NCBI RefSeq assembly: GCF_947487805.1
Contig: NZ_CANKXW010000001.1
Location: 557,501-621,500, forward strand
DNA length: 64,000 nt
Direction: 5' to 3'
Source: an uncultured Tateyamaria sp.
GTDB lineage: Bacteria > Pseudomonadota > Alphaproteobacteria > Rhodobacterales > Rhodobacteraceae
Shown here: piece after piece, positions 18,809 through 26,999 of the stretch
Numbering within the stretch: the first letter of the stretch is position 1
Layout of the letters: the number at the start of each line of letters is the position of its first letter
Notes under the pieces: model-generated
The model's input: only the letters and a program-made list of their open reading frames with translations
The model's database searches: none
What the model was told of the DNA's origin: nothing
Program-made: the position numbers and the translations under genes

Positions 18809-18835
18809 TAATGGCGGCATCGCAAGCGAAACAAG
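18809..18835 (-). promoter_or_regulatory. RpoH-like promoter candidate for the small RNA
   Basis: On the minus strand CTTGTT (18835-18830) and CCATTA (18814-18809) are separated by 15 nt, resembling the CTTG...CCAT pattern of heat-shock sigma factors. It would start transcription near 18802, just before the first hairpin. Known CcsR RNAs are RpoHI/RpoHII dependent, which fits, but short motifs like this occur by chance. Confidence 0.3.
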
Positions 18836-18861
18836 CATCAACCGGCGGCAGCGTCAGAATT

Positions 18862-18880
18862 CTTGCTGCGCCGCAGCAAG
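18862..18880. repeat. Perfect 19-bp dyad
   Basis: CTTGCTGCG (18862-18870), one central C, then CGCAGCAAG (18872-18880). It lies in the 516-bp gap between the PilJ-domain gene and the FAD oxidoreductase gene. Apart from the small RNA, this dyad and a weaker CGCTT/AAGCG hairpin (about 18895-18909), I see nothing coding in that gap. Confidence 0.6.
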
Positions 18881-19071
18881 TGCACAAAAAGTGATCGCTT
18901 GTCCAAGCGCGATCGATACCGTTGCCTACATCTTGAGCATTTTCCTGTCGATTTCCGCGCAGGCGGTACGTGCGGAATTCCCAAAAACTGACTGGTGCAG
19001 GATGCATTTTCCGAGCAATGTGCGCCCGTCGCGGCTTTGAATGACGTGAATTCCAACAATCGGGTGCGCCT

Positions 19072-20283
19072 ATGGCTCAGCAAACTCCGCAACAAACACA
19101 GTATGACGTCATCATCGTCGGAGGCGCGATCATGGGGGCGTCGGCCGCATGGTTTCTCAGCGACAACGCCGATTTTGATGGCACTGTTCTGGTCGTCGAG
19201 CGGGACCTGACCTACGAGGCCTGTTCGACGGCCCACACCAACAGCTGCATGCGCCAGCAGTTTTCCACCGAGTTGAATGTCCGCATCAGTCAGTTCGCTG
19301 CGAATTTCGTCAAGAATATCCGCAGCTATATGGGCGGTGACACACGTGTGCCTGACCTGTCGATCCACAATTTCGGCTATATGTATCTTGCCGATACCGA
19401 GGCATTTGCAGACACCTTGCGCGAAAGCGTCAGCGTTCAGAATGCCGCCGGGGCAGCGACACGCCTGATGACGCCTGATGAGATCAAGCAGGCGTACCCG
19501 TTCTACAATGTGGACGACATCGTCCTGGGGTCCATCAACACCGTGGACGAAGGGTATTTCGACGGGGCTGGCGTGTTTGACTGGTGGCGCAGGCAGTCGC
19601 GCGAACGTGGCGTGGAGTACGTACAGAACGAAGTCGTTGCAATGACACGCAACGCTGCTGGCACGCGCGTGGAAAGCGTCACCCTTGCCAGTGGCGAGGT
19701 GATCGCTTGCGGGCAGGTGGTCAACGCGTCGGGGCCAAGGGCCGACCGCACCGCGCGGATGGCAGGGATTTCAGTGCCGGTCGAACCGCGCAAACGATTT
19801 ACATGGATGTTCAACGCGGCACACCCGCTGGACCGGGACCTGCCGCTGACGATTGACCCGTCTGGAGTGCACGTCCGCGAGGTCGGCGGCGGAACCTATC
19901 AGGCAGGCGGTCATGCCGATATCGACCTGGCGGTGGGCTATGACGATTACGACATGGATCATGCGATCTGGGAGAACCACATCTGGCCCGCCCTTGCGAC
20001 ACGGATCCCGCAGTTCGAGGCGATCAAGGTCACGTCTGAATGGGCCGGGCATTACGCGATGAATACGTTTGACCACAATGCGATCATGGGGCCGCACACA
20101 GAGGTCGAGAATTTCATCTTTCTCAATGGCTTCTCCGGTCACGGGCTGCAACAGTCGCCTGCGATGGGTCGAGGAACGGCCGAATGGTTGGTCTATGGTG
20201 CATATCGCAGCATCGACCTGAGCCCTTTCAACTATGCGCGCATCCCCGCAGGCACACCCATCATCGAAAAAGCGGTCATCTGA
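19072..20283 (+). CDS. FAD-dependent oxidoreductase, DAO/sarcosine-oxidase-like
   Basis: 403 residues of the D-amino-acid-oxidase/glycine-oxidase fold. The N-terminal FAD dinucleotide-binding motif is DVIIVGGAIMGASAAWFL, followed by the acidic ribose-binding end VVERDLTYE. FDHNAIMGPHTEVENFIFLNGFSGHGLQQSPAMGRGTAEW is the C-terminal FAD-closing motif. Such enzymes oxidise C-N bonds of amino acids or N-methylated amines. The substrate is unknown. The ribosome-binding site at ATG 19072 is poor. The next gene begins 16 bp downstream, so it is the first gene of a three-gene set with a uronate-dehydrogenase-like and a HIBADH-like enzyme. Confidence 0.85.
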   Translation: MAQQTPQQTQYDVIIVGGAIMGASAAWFLSDNADFDGTVLVVERDLTYEACSTAHTNSCMRQQFSTELNVRISQFAANFVKNIRSYMGGDTRVPDLSIHNFGYMYLADTEAFADTLRESVSVQNAAGAATRLMTPDEIKQAYPFYNVDDIVLGSINTVDEGYFDGAGVFDWWRRQSRERGVEYVQNEVVAMTRNAAGTRVESVTLASGEVIACGQVVNASGPRADRTARMAGISVPVEPRKRFTWMFNAAHPLDRDLPLTIDPSGVHVREVGGGTYQAGGHADIDLAVGYDDYDMDHAIWENHIWPALATRIPQFEAIKVTSEWAGHYAMNTFDHNAIMGPHTEVENFIFLNGFSGHGLQQSPAMGRGTAEWLVYGAYRSIDLSPFNYARIPAGTPIIEKAVI

Positions 20284-20299
20284 CCGACGGAGGAGAAAA

Positions 20300-21136
20300 A
20301 TGAAAAAACTGGTTCTGACCGGAGCCGCAGGCAATCTGGGCACGCATTTGCGGGGGCCGTTGGCGGCCTTGTGCGAGACGCTGGTATCCACGGATATCGT
20401 CGATGATCTGGGCGCGCTCGCGGACAACGAGACCTATGTCAAAGCCGACCTGTCAAACATGGACGAGATCGCCCCTCTGCTAGAAGGGGCAGATATGGTT
20501 GTGCACTTCGGCGCGATCGTGGATGAGGTCCCCTTCGAAGAGATGCTGGGCCCCAATTTCGTAGGTGCCTACAATATCTGGGAGGCGGCCTATCGCCATG
20601 GTGTGCGGCGCGTTGTCTATGCATCCTCCATCCACGCCGTTGGTATGTACCCCAAGAACGAGGCCATCGGCATCGATGTACCGCACCGGCCTGACACTTT
20701 TTACGGGCTGGCCAAGTGCTTTGCCGAGGATCTGGGCCGTATGTACTGGGAGAAACGCGGGCTTGAATCCGTGTGCCTTCGAATCCTGAGCTGTGCCAAG
20801 GTATCGAACCCGCGCGCGGTGGGCAGTTGGCTGAGCTTTGATGACCTCATCCTGCTGGTGAGGCGCGCCATCGACACGCCGATCACCGGCTTTTCGATTG
20901 TGTACGGTGTGTCGGACAATGACCGCGCGCCGGTGGACAATTCGGCGGCCCGGCATCTGGGGTATCGCCCGCGCGACAATGCCGAACAGTTCGCGGAGGA
21001 GATTTACGCCAAGTTCGATCCCCTCGACCCTGCGGATCCGTCCAATTACCGCCATGGCGGTCCATTCGCCGGCATCCCGCTGGGCCAGAGCGCCATGGGC
21101 CTGTTCCATTTTGAAGACAGCGATGACGAAAGCTGA
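20300..21136 (+). CDS. NAD-dependent epimerase/dehydrogenase, uronate-dehydrogenase-like
   Basis: 278 residues, extended short-chain dehydrogenase. The start ATG 20300 has a strong GGAGGA site; the frame is open further upstream but inside the previous gene. N-terminal TGAAGNLG cofactor motif; catalytic YGLAKCF (YxxxK), preceded by SSIHAVGMYP and DVPHRPDTFYG. These blocks are those of uronate dehydrogenase (Udh, uronate to aldarolactone), as is the substrate-carboxylate Arg in CLRILSC. One difference is that the Asn that follows the catalytic-region serines in Udh (SSN) is Ile here (SSI), so the exact substrate may differ. Sits between two other oxidoreductases, probably one operon. Confidence 0.78.
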   Translation: MKKLVLTGAAGNLGTHLRGPLAALCETLVSTDIVDDLGALADNETYVKADLSNMDEIAPLLEGADMVVHFGAIVDEVPFEEMLGPNFVGAYNIWEAAYRHGVRRVVYASSIHAVGMYPKNEAIGIDVPHRPDTFYGLAKCFAEDLGRMYWEKRGLESVCLRILSCAKVSNPRAVGSWLSFDDLILLVRRAIDTPITGFSIVYGVSDNDRAPVDNSAARHLGYRPRDNAEQFAEEIYAKFDPLDPADPSNYRHGGPFAGIPLGQSAMGLFHFEDSDDES

Positions 21137-21248
21137 GGCGCTCTTACACGATTTTCGGTCATACCAGGTCACAGGTGTCGCAAACGGGAGGGACATGGCG
21201 CTCGCGTGCCACATTGACTGCGGGATAAATACGTAAGGGAGACAGCCC

Positions 21249-22193
21249 ATGAAAATCGGGTTCATCGGACTTGGCAATGTGGGTGGCAAACTATCCGGCA
21301 GCCTGATCCGGAACGGCCACGACGTGCACGTGCACGATCTGAATGCAGACTTCGTCGCGGCCAAAGTCGCCGCGGGCGCGCAAGACGGGCAAAGCCCGGC
21401 GCATCTGATGCAGACTTGCGACGCGGTCATCACCTGCTTGCCCAGCCCAGCGGCATCAGCAGCGGTGATGGATGAAATGTTGCCGCATGTTGGTCCGGGC
21501 AAGATCTGGATGGAAATGTCGACAACGGATGAGGCCGAAGTCAAACGGATTGGCGCACAGGTCATTGCTGCGGGCGGCGCGGCAGTGGATTGCCCGGTGT
21601 CGGGTGGATGTCACCGGGCCGATACTGGAAACATCAGCATCTTTGCAGGCTGTGATCGACCGACCTTCGAGCGGATCCTGCCGCTTTTGACGACAATGGG
21701 ACGACGGGTGTTGCACACGGGCGATCTTGGCTCCGCCTCGGTGCTCAAGGTTCTGACGAATTACCTTGCTACCGCCAATCTGGTCAGCTGTGCCGAAGCG
21801 CTGACGGTCGCCAAGGGGGCTGGCATGGACCTCGGTGTGGCCTATGAGGCGATGGCCATCAGTTCCGGCACGTCCTTTGTGCATGAGACCGAAAGCCAGG
21901 TGATCCTGAACGGCAGCCGCGATATCTCGTTTACGATGGACTTGGTGGCCAAGGACATCGGCCTGTTTCAGGATGTGGCGGACCGCGCGGGTGTGCCGTT
22001 GCAGTTGAACCCACTGCTGATCGATATCTTTCAGGATGGCATCGCGCGTTTTGGCCCGCGGGAGTTGTCGCCGAACATCATCAAGCGCCTCGAAGAAGCC
22101 ACCGGTCTCGATGTCACGGCACCCGGTTTTCCGGCGGAAATGACGGATGACGAACCGGAGGAACAGGGTGCCGAGGTGATTGTGCGGCGTTGA
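21249..22193 (+). CDS. NAD(P)-dependent oxidoreductase, 3-hydroxyisobutyrate dehydrogenase family
   Basis: 314 residues; beta-hydroxyacid dehydrogenase family (3-hydroxyisobutyrate dehydrogenase, tartronate semialdehyde reductase and relatives). The Rossmann motif IGFIGLGNVGGKLSGSL, the substrate-binding DCPVSGG...GNISIFAG and the catalytic Lys in SVLKVLTNYLATAN are all present. A C-terminal acidic extension of about 25 residues is longer than in typical members. ATG 21249 follows GGGAGACAGCCC. The 112-bp gap after the Udh-like gene has no terminator that I can see. Substrate unknown; with its neighbours it suggests a sugar-acid or hydroxy-acid pathway. Confidence 0.85.
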   Translation: MKIGFIGLGNVGGKLSGSLIRNGHDVHVHDLNADFVAAKVAAGAQDGQSPAHLMQTCDAVITCLPSPAASAAVMDEMLPHVGPGKIWMEMSTTDEAEVKRIGAQVIAAGGAAVDCPVSGGCHRADTGNISIFAGCDRPTFERILPLLTTMGRRVLHTGDLGSASVLKVLTNYLATANLVSCAEALTVAKGAGMDLGVAYEAMAISSGTSFVHETESQVILNGSRDISFTMDLVAKDIGLFQDVADRAGVPLQLNPLLIDIFQDGIARFGPRELSPNIIKRLEEATGLDVTAPGFPAEMTDDEPEEQGAEVIVRR

Positions 22194-22234
22194 AGGGACT
22201 TGTGGGCGCTTGGGTGGCGGGCTAGAGCCGCGGC

Positions 22235-22732
22235 ATGTTGAACCAAGACACATCAGACCCGACCCGCGTTCTGGCCACGATCACTGCATCTCCGGGACGG
22301 CGTATTCTGGGCATCGGATCTCTTTGGGTCCTGTCGCTCCTCGTGATTTACGTGGCGATCGTGCAGCCGCCTGCCATGGGCTGGCAGTTGTTTCTGTTTG
22401 CTTTGGGCGGCGGATCAATCTGGATCGCGGAACAGATGCGCCGGGCCACGGCGCTCAGCCTCGAGCTGACGATGCAGGAATTGCGCGACAGCAGTGGCGA
22501 GGTGTTGGCCAAGGCCGACGACATTCACAGCATTGATCGCGGTATGTTTGCGTTCAAGCCGTCGAACGGATTCCTGCTGCGCCTGTCCACGCCCGCAGCC
22601 CGGACCTGGCGTCCGGGCCTGTGGTGGCGGATGGGTCGCAGGGTTGGTGTAGGTGGCATGACACCTGGTCACCAGGCAAAATTCATGGCCGAGATGATCT
22701 CGGCCATGATCGCAGAGCGTGACGGGTCCTGA
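22235..22732 (+). CDS. Conserved two-helix membrane protein of unknown function
   Basis: 165 residues. Two adjacent hydrophobic helices (about 26-45 and 50-66) form a hairpin, followed by a soluble C-terminal part of ~100 residues that starts with an amphipathic stretch (RRATALSLELTMQELRDSSGE) and ends GGMTPGHQAKFMAEMISAMI. No catalytic motif is recognised. It runs up to the convergent Tad gene, whose stop is at the next base, leaving no room for a terminator. I would expect relatives in Rhodobacteraceae, but cannot confirm it. Confidence 0.65.
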   Translation: MLNQDTSDPTRVLATITASPGRRILGIGSLWVLSLLVIYVAIVQPPAMGWQLFLFALGGGSIWIAEQMRRATALSLELTMQELRDSSGEVLAKADDIHSIDRGMFAFKPSNGFLLRLSTPAARTWRPGLWWRMGRRVGVGGMTPGHQAKFMAEMISAMIAERDGS

Positions 22733-23287
22733 TCAGGTTCCGTTATCCCACAAGACGCGCGGCGCATAGCGCGGGCGGGTGAAGACAAAGTTGTGGATTT
22801 CGCGGCTTTGCAGTCCTGTATTGAAGGGCGGGTCGTATTTCACGAAAGTTTCGACAACCATCACACGTTCGTTGTGCGGCAGAACCGGCAGATTGTCCTT
22901 CAGGGCTTTGACGGCGGTGTTGGTCAGGGCAGGTTGCCATCCCTTGCGGCGCGACCAGTCGCGTTTGTAGATGTCGTTGTTGGCGTCATACCGGACGCTG
23001 GTCACGCGGATGGCGACATCCCATTTGCGATTTGCAGTCAGGTAGGCCAGCATCTCGCGCGTCCCGTTCAGATAGGCGCTGTCGAGCGGCGTCGTTTCCC
23101 GCGAAATGATATCACCCAGCGTATAGGCGGCCTTCTGGTTCAACGAGTGTTGACGGTACGCGTCAAAGATCGCGAACATCGACAGGTAGGCCCAGAAAAG
23201 CACTGGGATAATGATCACAGTTTCTACAGCGATCATGCCTTTTTCATCGTCACGGAAACGGCGCAGAAAGTTCGTGAAACGGATCAT
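22733..23287 (-). CDS. TadE-like pilus assembly protein (third gene of tadG-tadE set)
   Basis: 184 residues. After a short basic N-terminus (MIRFTNFLRRFRDDEKG) comes the pseudopilin-type hydrophobic segment MIAVETVIIIPVLFWAYLSMFAIFD with the conserved Glu five residues in, the TadE/TadF hallmark. The remaining part is a soluble periplasmic domain. ATG 23287 has AGGAG and overlaps the previous gene's stop (ATGA); an upstream in-frame start would add 39 unrelated residues and lie inside the tadE gene. Third of three co-transcribed minor pseudopilin-like genes. Confidence 0.82.
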   Translation of the reverse strand: MIRFTNFLRRFRDDEKGMIAVETVIIIPVLFWAYLSMFAIFDAYRQHSLNQKAAYTLGDIISRETTPLDSAYLNGTREMLAYLTANRKWDVAIRVTSVRYDANNDIYKRDWSRRKGWQPALTNTAVKALKDNLPVLPHNERVMVVETFVKYDPPFNTGLQSREIHNFVFTRPRYAPRVLWDNGT

Positions 23288-23823
23288 GTGCTTGGCTCCT
23301 GAACAAAGGCGGACAGCGACACCATCTTGACCCGGCCGGATCCGTCCTTGGTGAACGAATATCCAAGGCCGGTTGTCGGAAAGACAGGTTCGAACATGTA
23401 GCACGCGCGCATCAGCATCAGCTGGTGTTCGGAACCGTGCACAAATGTCGTCGAAGGCGTAATCGGCAATGAGACGTCAGCGCATTCGGCAGCCCCCGCA
23501 AAGCCAGAGAAAGACCGTGCATTGATCGGCGTCATCTCAAGCTTCAGCGCGAAATCGCAGTCCTGCAGGAACCCGGAATACCCGCAGATCAGATCCTTGA
23601 CCTGCTTGTGGGTGTAATTCGCGCCTGTATTCAGCCGGACGTCCCGGATGGCCATGTCGAGCCCGCGATCCAGAAAGTTCTGGCGCAAAGCATAGATGCC
23701 CATTTCGACCGAGGTCAGGAAGATGGTGAAGAGCAAAGGCAAGGCCAATGCGAATTCGACCATCATGTTTCCGTTCTCGTCCTTGCCAAACCGGCGCAGG
23801 TATCGTGTCGCATGGCGTATCAT
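23284..23823 (-). CDS. TadE-family pilus assembly protein
   Basis: 179 residues with MMVEFALALPLLFTIFLTSVEMG at about 19-41, the TadE pseudopilin signature (E at +5 of the hydrophobic stretch), after the basic start MIRHATRYLRRFGKDENG. The periplasmic portion contains several cysteines (CGYSGFLQDC, AAECADV, RACYMF) that could form disulfides. Overlaps both neighbours by 4 bp. Its paralogue downstream shares the N-terminal layout, pointing to an old duplication. Part of Flp/Tad tight-adherence pilus biogenesis; the main tad locus (prepilin, TadA ATPase, secretin) is not in this window. Confidence 0.85.
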   Translation of the reverse strand: MIRHATRYLRRFGKDENGNMMVEFALALPLLFTIFLTSVEMGIYALRQNFLDRGLDMAIRDVRLNTGANYTHKQVKDLICGYSGFLQDCDFALKLEMTPINARSFSGFAGAAECADVSLPITPSTTFVHGSEHQLMLMRACYMFEPVFPTTGLGYSFTKDGSGRVKMVSLSAFVQEPST

Positions 23824-25229
23824 TGTGTAAGCCTCAACTGGTTGATTTGCTTGGCGATCGCTTCGAAGGCTTCGCTGATCTCTACGCCTTCCACCCGGAA
23901 GAAGTGGGAGGGCGAGGAGGCGCAGTCTTCCATGACGCCAGCTGAGTAGTCGGTGACTTCGAAACCGATGGACCAGACGACGATGCCCTTGGCTTTGGCG
24001 GCGTCACAGATATTGCCCAGCATCGTGTCGGCCTGACTGGACGTGTACTTGGTGTAGCGCCAGTTGCTCCAGCTGTTCGACACGTAGTTGTTCAGGTACC
24101 AATACAAAGGATACTTGGACCAGTGCACGCGCTCGCTGGGACTGTCGTAATACCACGGCTGGATGCGGGTCGTGTTCACGTTCTGACCGTCTGTCATCAG
24201 CACGATGGTCTTCAATGTCTCAGGGTCGTTATATGCCGCAGGCCGGTTCGCGAATGCCGCGTCGATGCGGTTCTGAAGCGACAGAGCCTGGGTGATCGGC
24301 TTGAAGCTGGGGTCCAGCATCGCCACGCCCCATTTCATGCCAAGGTGGATCGAGGTGTTTGCGCGGGCGCGATATTGGTCGATACGGGCCTTGAGGTTGT
24401 TGGCATCCTGGCTGAATGCCATGATCTCTTCGTAGTCCTGCTGCGGACAGCCTGGATTGCCGATCGGATTGTTCCAGTTCCAGCCCTCTTCAAAGTGCTG
24501 CATGTGCTCGTATTCCTTGGCGAGATCGAGCCCAGTCACCTCGAAGTCGACGGCGTCGAAATCCACGCAGTAGGAAAAGGCGTGCAGGTCGGGAACGTTC
24601 AATTCGTCAAAGATCGGGAAGCCTGCGTTCACCTGCGCGGTGTAGGGGATCAGCGACATCGAAACGAGGTCGTCGGTTTCATCACGGATCACGGTATCGA
24701 CGAACGTCTTGGCCGCAACTTGCAGATTTTCCATCTTGCTGTTCCGACCCATCGAGCCGGAAATATCGAGAACCATGGAGATCTCGACATTAGATATGCG
24801 TTCCTCGGCGGCACTGCGGACCGGTACGGGCAGGGTCGGCACTCCCATCAGGCGCATGAACTGCGTGGGAGTGGTGCCATTTGTGTGTGCGGTGACAGTC
24901 TTGTAGTTGATGCCGGTATCCGGATCGACCGAGACCGCGTATTGCGCGAGGCCCGACTTGGCCATGTAGTCCTGTACGACTGCGTTGGGATCCAATGTCT
25001 GGTCAAGGTCGGCAGCAGCAAGAACAGCACGGTCGAGCGTGCCTTGAACCCGTGTGCGTTCCATCTCGTTGCGCATGAGGTCGACCGCGATGCCCCCAAC
25101 CAGCAGCATCATCATCAACATCATGACGGCAAAGATCGTCATGGTGCCGGCTTCATCGCGTGCAAACCGGGTCATGCGGTTTTGCAGCATCACCGTGGCG
25201 GATGGTTTCGATTTTAAGCTCAGTCGCAT
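23820..25229 (-). CDS. TadG-like pilus assembly protein with von Willebrand factor A domain
   Basis: 469 residues. The N-terminal TadG/TadE-like hydrophobic segment (about 28-50, GTMTIFAVMMLMMMLLVGGIAVDLMRNE) anchors it in the inner membrane; a von Willebrand A domain follows from about residue 148 with the metal-site DISGSMGRNSK and later IVLMTDGQN. These proteins are thought to place or scaffold minor pilins of the Tad pilus. The central part carries several cysteines. ATG 25229 is used; ATG 25187 or 25175 would remove a dispensable-looking basic start. First gene of the three-gene set. Confidence 0.83.
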   Translation of the reverse strand: MRLSLKSKPSATVMLQNRMTRFARDEAGTMTIFAVMMLMMMLLVGGIAVDLMRNEMERTRVQGTLDRAVLAAADLDQTLDPNAVVQDYMAKSGLAQYAVSVDPDTGINYKTVTAHTNGTTPTQFMRLMGVPTLPVPVRSAAEERISNVEISMVLDISGSMGRNSKMENLQVAAKTFVDTVIRDETDDLVSMSLIPYTAQVNAGFPIFDELNVPDLHAFSYCVDFDAVDFEVTGLDLAKEYEHMQHFEEGWNWNNPIGNPGCPQQDYEEIMAFSQDANNLKARIDQYRARANTSIHLGMKWGVAMLDPSFKPITQALSLQNRIDAAFANRPAAYNDPETLKTIVLMTDGQNVNTTRIQPWYYDSPSERVHWSKYPLYWYLNNYVSNSWSNWRYTKYTSSQADTMLGNICDAAKAKGIVVWSIGFEVTDYSAGVMEDCASSPSHFFRVEGVEISEAFEAIAKQINQLRLTQ

Positions 25230-25526
25230 GGTACACCCAGAAGGTTATGGTTTTCGGATCTGATGACCCTTTTCTCCAAGTGTCGGAGTGGCGGTGCATT
25301 GTGTTCGAATTTGGGCGAAACCACGGAACCTGTGAGGAGATTTCAGAACAGCTTGCATCAATGGGCACGACAGTGGGCCACTGTTCACAGTTTGTTAACG
25401 AATTGAGGAAACGGCTGCTCGAATTCAATTTGTGCACAAAAATGTCGCACGAAATGAGCGAACCGTCATAGGCTGGCGCTACAGACTCGGACGTGACCGA
25501 GTCGTACCGGAACAAGGAGACCCCGG
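25230..25526. other. Divergent intergenic region between tadG and the glutamate dehydrogenase gene
   Basis: 297 bp, less GC-rich than the flanking genes, which should hold both promoters. One perfect hairpin, GACTCGG/CCGAGTC (25484-25490 and 25497-25503, 6-nt loop), lies about 25 nt before the dehydrogenase start and may be an operator or leader hairpin. No convincing -35/-10 pair was chosen. Confidence 0.4.
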
Positions 25527-26957
25527 ATGAGCACCCCGAATGAGCCAAGTTTTCGCGAGAGCGTGGACATCATGTTCAACCGCGCCGTTGCGCTGATGGA
25601 CTTGCCGCCGGGGCTGGAGGAAAAGATCCGGGTCTGCAACGCCACCTATACGGTGCGGTTCGGTGTGCGGCTGCGTGGGCAGATCCAGACATTTACCGGG
25701 TATCGGTCCGTGCACTCGGAACATATGGAACCGGTTAAGGGGGGCATCCGCTTTGCGCTGGGCGTCAATCAGGACGAGGTCGAGGCGCTTGCGGCGCTGA
25801 TGACCTACAAATGCGCCCTGGTCGAGGCCCCGTTTGGCGGATCAAAGGGTGGATTGTGTATCGATCCGCGCGAGTATGATGATCACGAGATGGAGCAGAT
25901 CACGCGGCGGTTTGCCTATGAGCTGATCAAGCGCGACCTGATCAATCCCAGCCAGAACGTGCCCGCCCCGGATATGGGCACGGGCGAACGCGAGATGGCG
26001 TGGATTGCTGATCAGTACAAGCGCATGAACACCACCGACATCAACGGCGTGGCTTGCGTCACCGGCAAACCGACCAATGCGGGCGGAATTCAGGGCCGGA
26101 CCGAGGCCACCGGTCGCGGCGTGCAATATGCGTTGCGCGAGTTCTTTCGCGATGGCGAGGGCGTCGCCAAGGCGGGCCTTTCGGGGTCTCTTGATGGCAA
26201 ACGTGTCGTGGTGCAGGGGCTGGGCAACGTCGGCTATCACGCGGCCAAGTTCCTGTCGGAAGAAGACGGCTGTGCTGTCGTCGGGATCATCGAGCGCGAC
26301 GGCGCGCTGACAGATCCCAACGGCCTCGATGTGGAAGCAATCCGCAGCTGGATTGCGAACCACGGCGGTATCGCCGGTTGCCCCGAAGGGACCCATGTCG
26401 AAGACGGCGCAAGCGTGCTGGAGACCGAGTGCGACATTTTGATCCCGGCGGCCCTCGAAGGGGTTATCAATTTGTCGAACGCCAGCAACATCAAGGCGCC
26501 CCTGATCATCGAGGCGGCGAATGGCCCCGTTACGGCAGGGGCGGATACGATCCTGCGCGACAAGGGGGCTGTGATCATTCCCGACATGTATGCAAATGCC
26601 GGCGGGGTGACCGTGTCCTATTTCGAATGGGTCAAGAACCTCAGCCACATCCGCTTTGGCCGGATGCAACGCAGACAGGAAGAGGCGCGGCACCAGTTGG
26701 TCGTGGACGAACTTGAGCGGCTGAGCCACCATTTGGGTGACAAGTGGAGCATGACGCCGGACTTCAAGGACAAGTACCTGCGCGGCGCGGGCGAGTTGGA
26801 GCTGGTTCGGTCCGGCCTCGATGACACGATGCGCACGGCCTACCAGTCCATGGCCTCCGTTTGGCATGACAGGGATGACGTCGACGACCTGCGTACGGCG
26901 GCGTATCTCGTGTCCATCGGCAAGGTTGCCGACAGCTACCGCGCCAAGGGGCTATAA
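25527..26957 (+). CDS. Glu/Leu/Phe/Val dehydrogenase (NAD-type glutamate dehydrogenase)
   Basis: 476 residues; catalyses reversible oxidative deamination of glutamate (or related amino acid) to the 2-oxo acid and ammonia. Substrate-binding VKGGIRFALGVNQDEVEALAALM, the catalytic Lys loop APFGGSKGGLCIDPREY, and NVPAPDMGTGEREMAWIAD are all present. The cofactor domain has VVVQGLGNVGYHAAKFL. The length and the C-terminal region with HIRFGRMQRRQEE match the roseobacter-type GDH, longer than the 410-430 residues of the common short form. ATG 25527 follows AAGGAG. It runs alone, ending at a convergent hairpin. Confidence 0.93.
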   Translation: MSTPNEPSFRESVDIMFNRAVALMDLPPGLEEKIRVCNATYTVRFGVRLRGQIQTFTGYRSVHSEHMEPVKGGIRFALGVNQDEVEALAALMTYKCALVEAPFGGSKGGLCIDPREYDDHEMEQITRRFAYELIKRDLINPSQNVPAPDMGTGEREMAWIADQYKRMNTTDINGVACVTGKPTNAGGIQGRTEATGRGVQYALREFFRDGEGVAKAGLSGSLDGKRVVVQGLGNVGYHAAKFLSEEDGCAVVGIIERDGALTDPNGLDVEAIRSWIANHGGIAGCPEGTHVEDGASVLETECDILIPAALEGVINLSNASNIKAPLIIEAANGPVTAGADTILRDKGAVIIPDMYANAGGVTVSYFEWVKNLSHIRFGRMQRRQEEARHQLVVDELERLSHHLGDKWSMTPDFKDKYLRGAGELELVRSGLDDTMRTAYQSMASVWHDRDDVDDLRTAAYLVSIGKVADSYRAKGL

Positions 26958-26964
26958 ACCCGCG

Positions 26965-26993
26965 ATGCGCATCGGCTCACGGCCGGTGCGCAT
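26965..26993. terminator. Convergent hairpin after the glutamate dehydrogenase gene
   Basis: ATGCGCATCGGC (26965-26976) pairs with GCCGGTGCGCAT (26982-26993) over 12 bp with one G-T pair and a 5-nt loop. It lies 8 nt after the dehydrogenase stop and just before the stop of the convergent SGNH-like gene. No U-run follows, so termination may be weak or Rho-assisted. Confidence 0.6.
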
Positions 26994-26999
26994 TCTGGC

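Noticed and set aside
24123-25217. 364-codon plus-strand frame opposite tadG
   Set aside because: No ribosome-binding site or recognisable domain, and it is antisense to a clear TadG/vWA gene.
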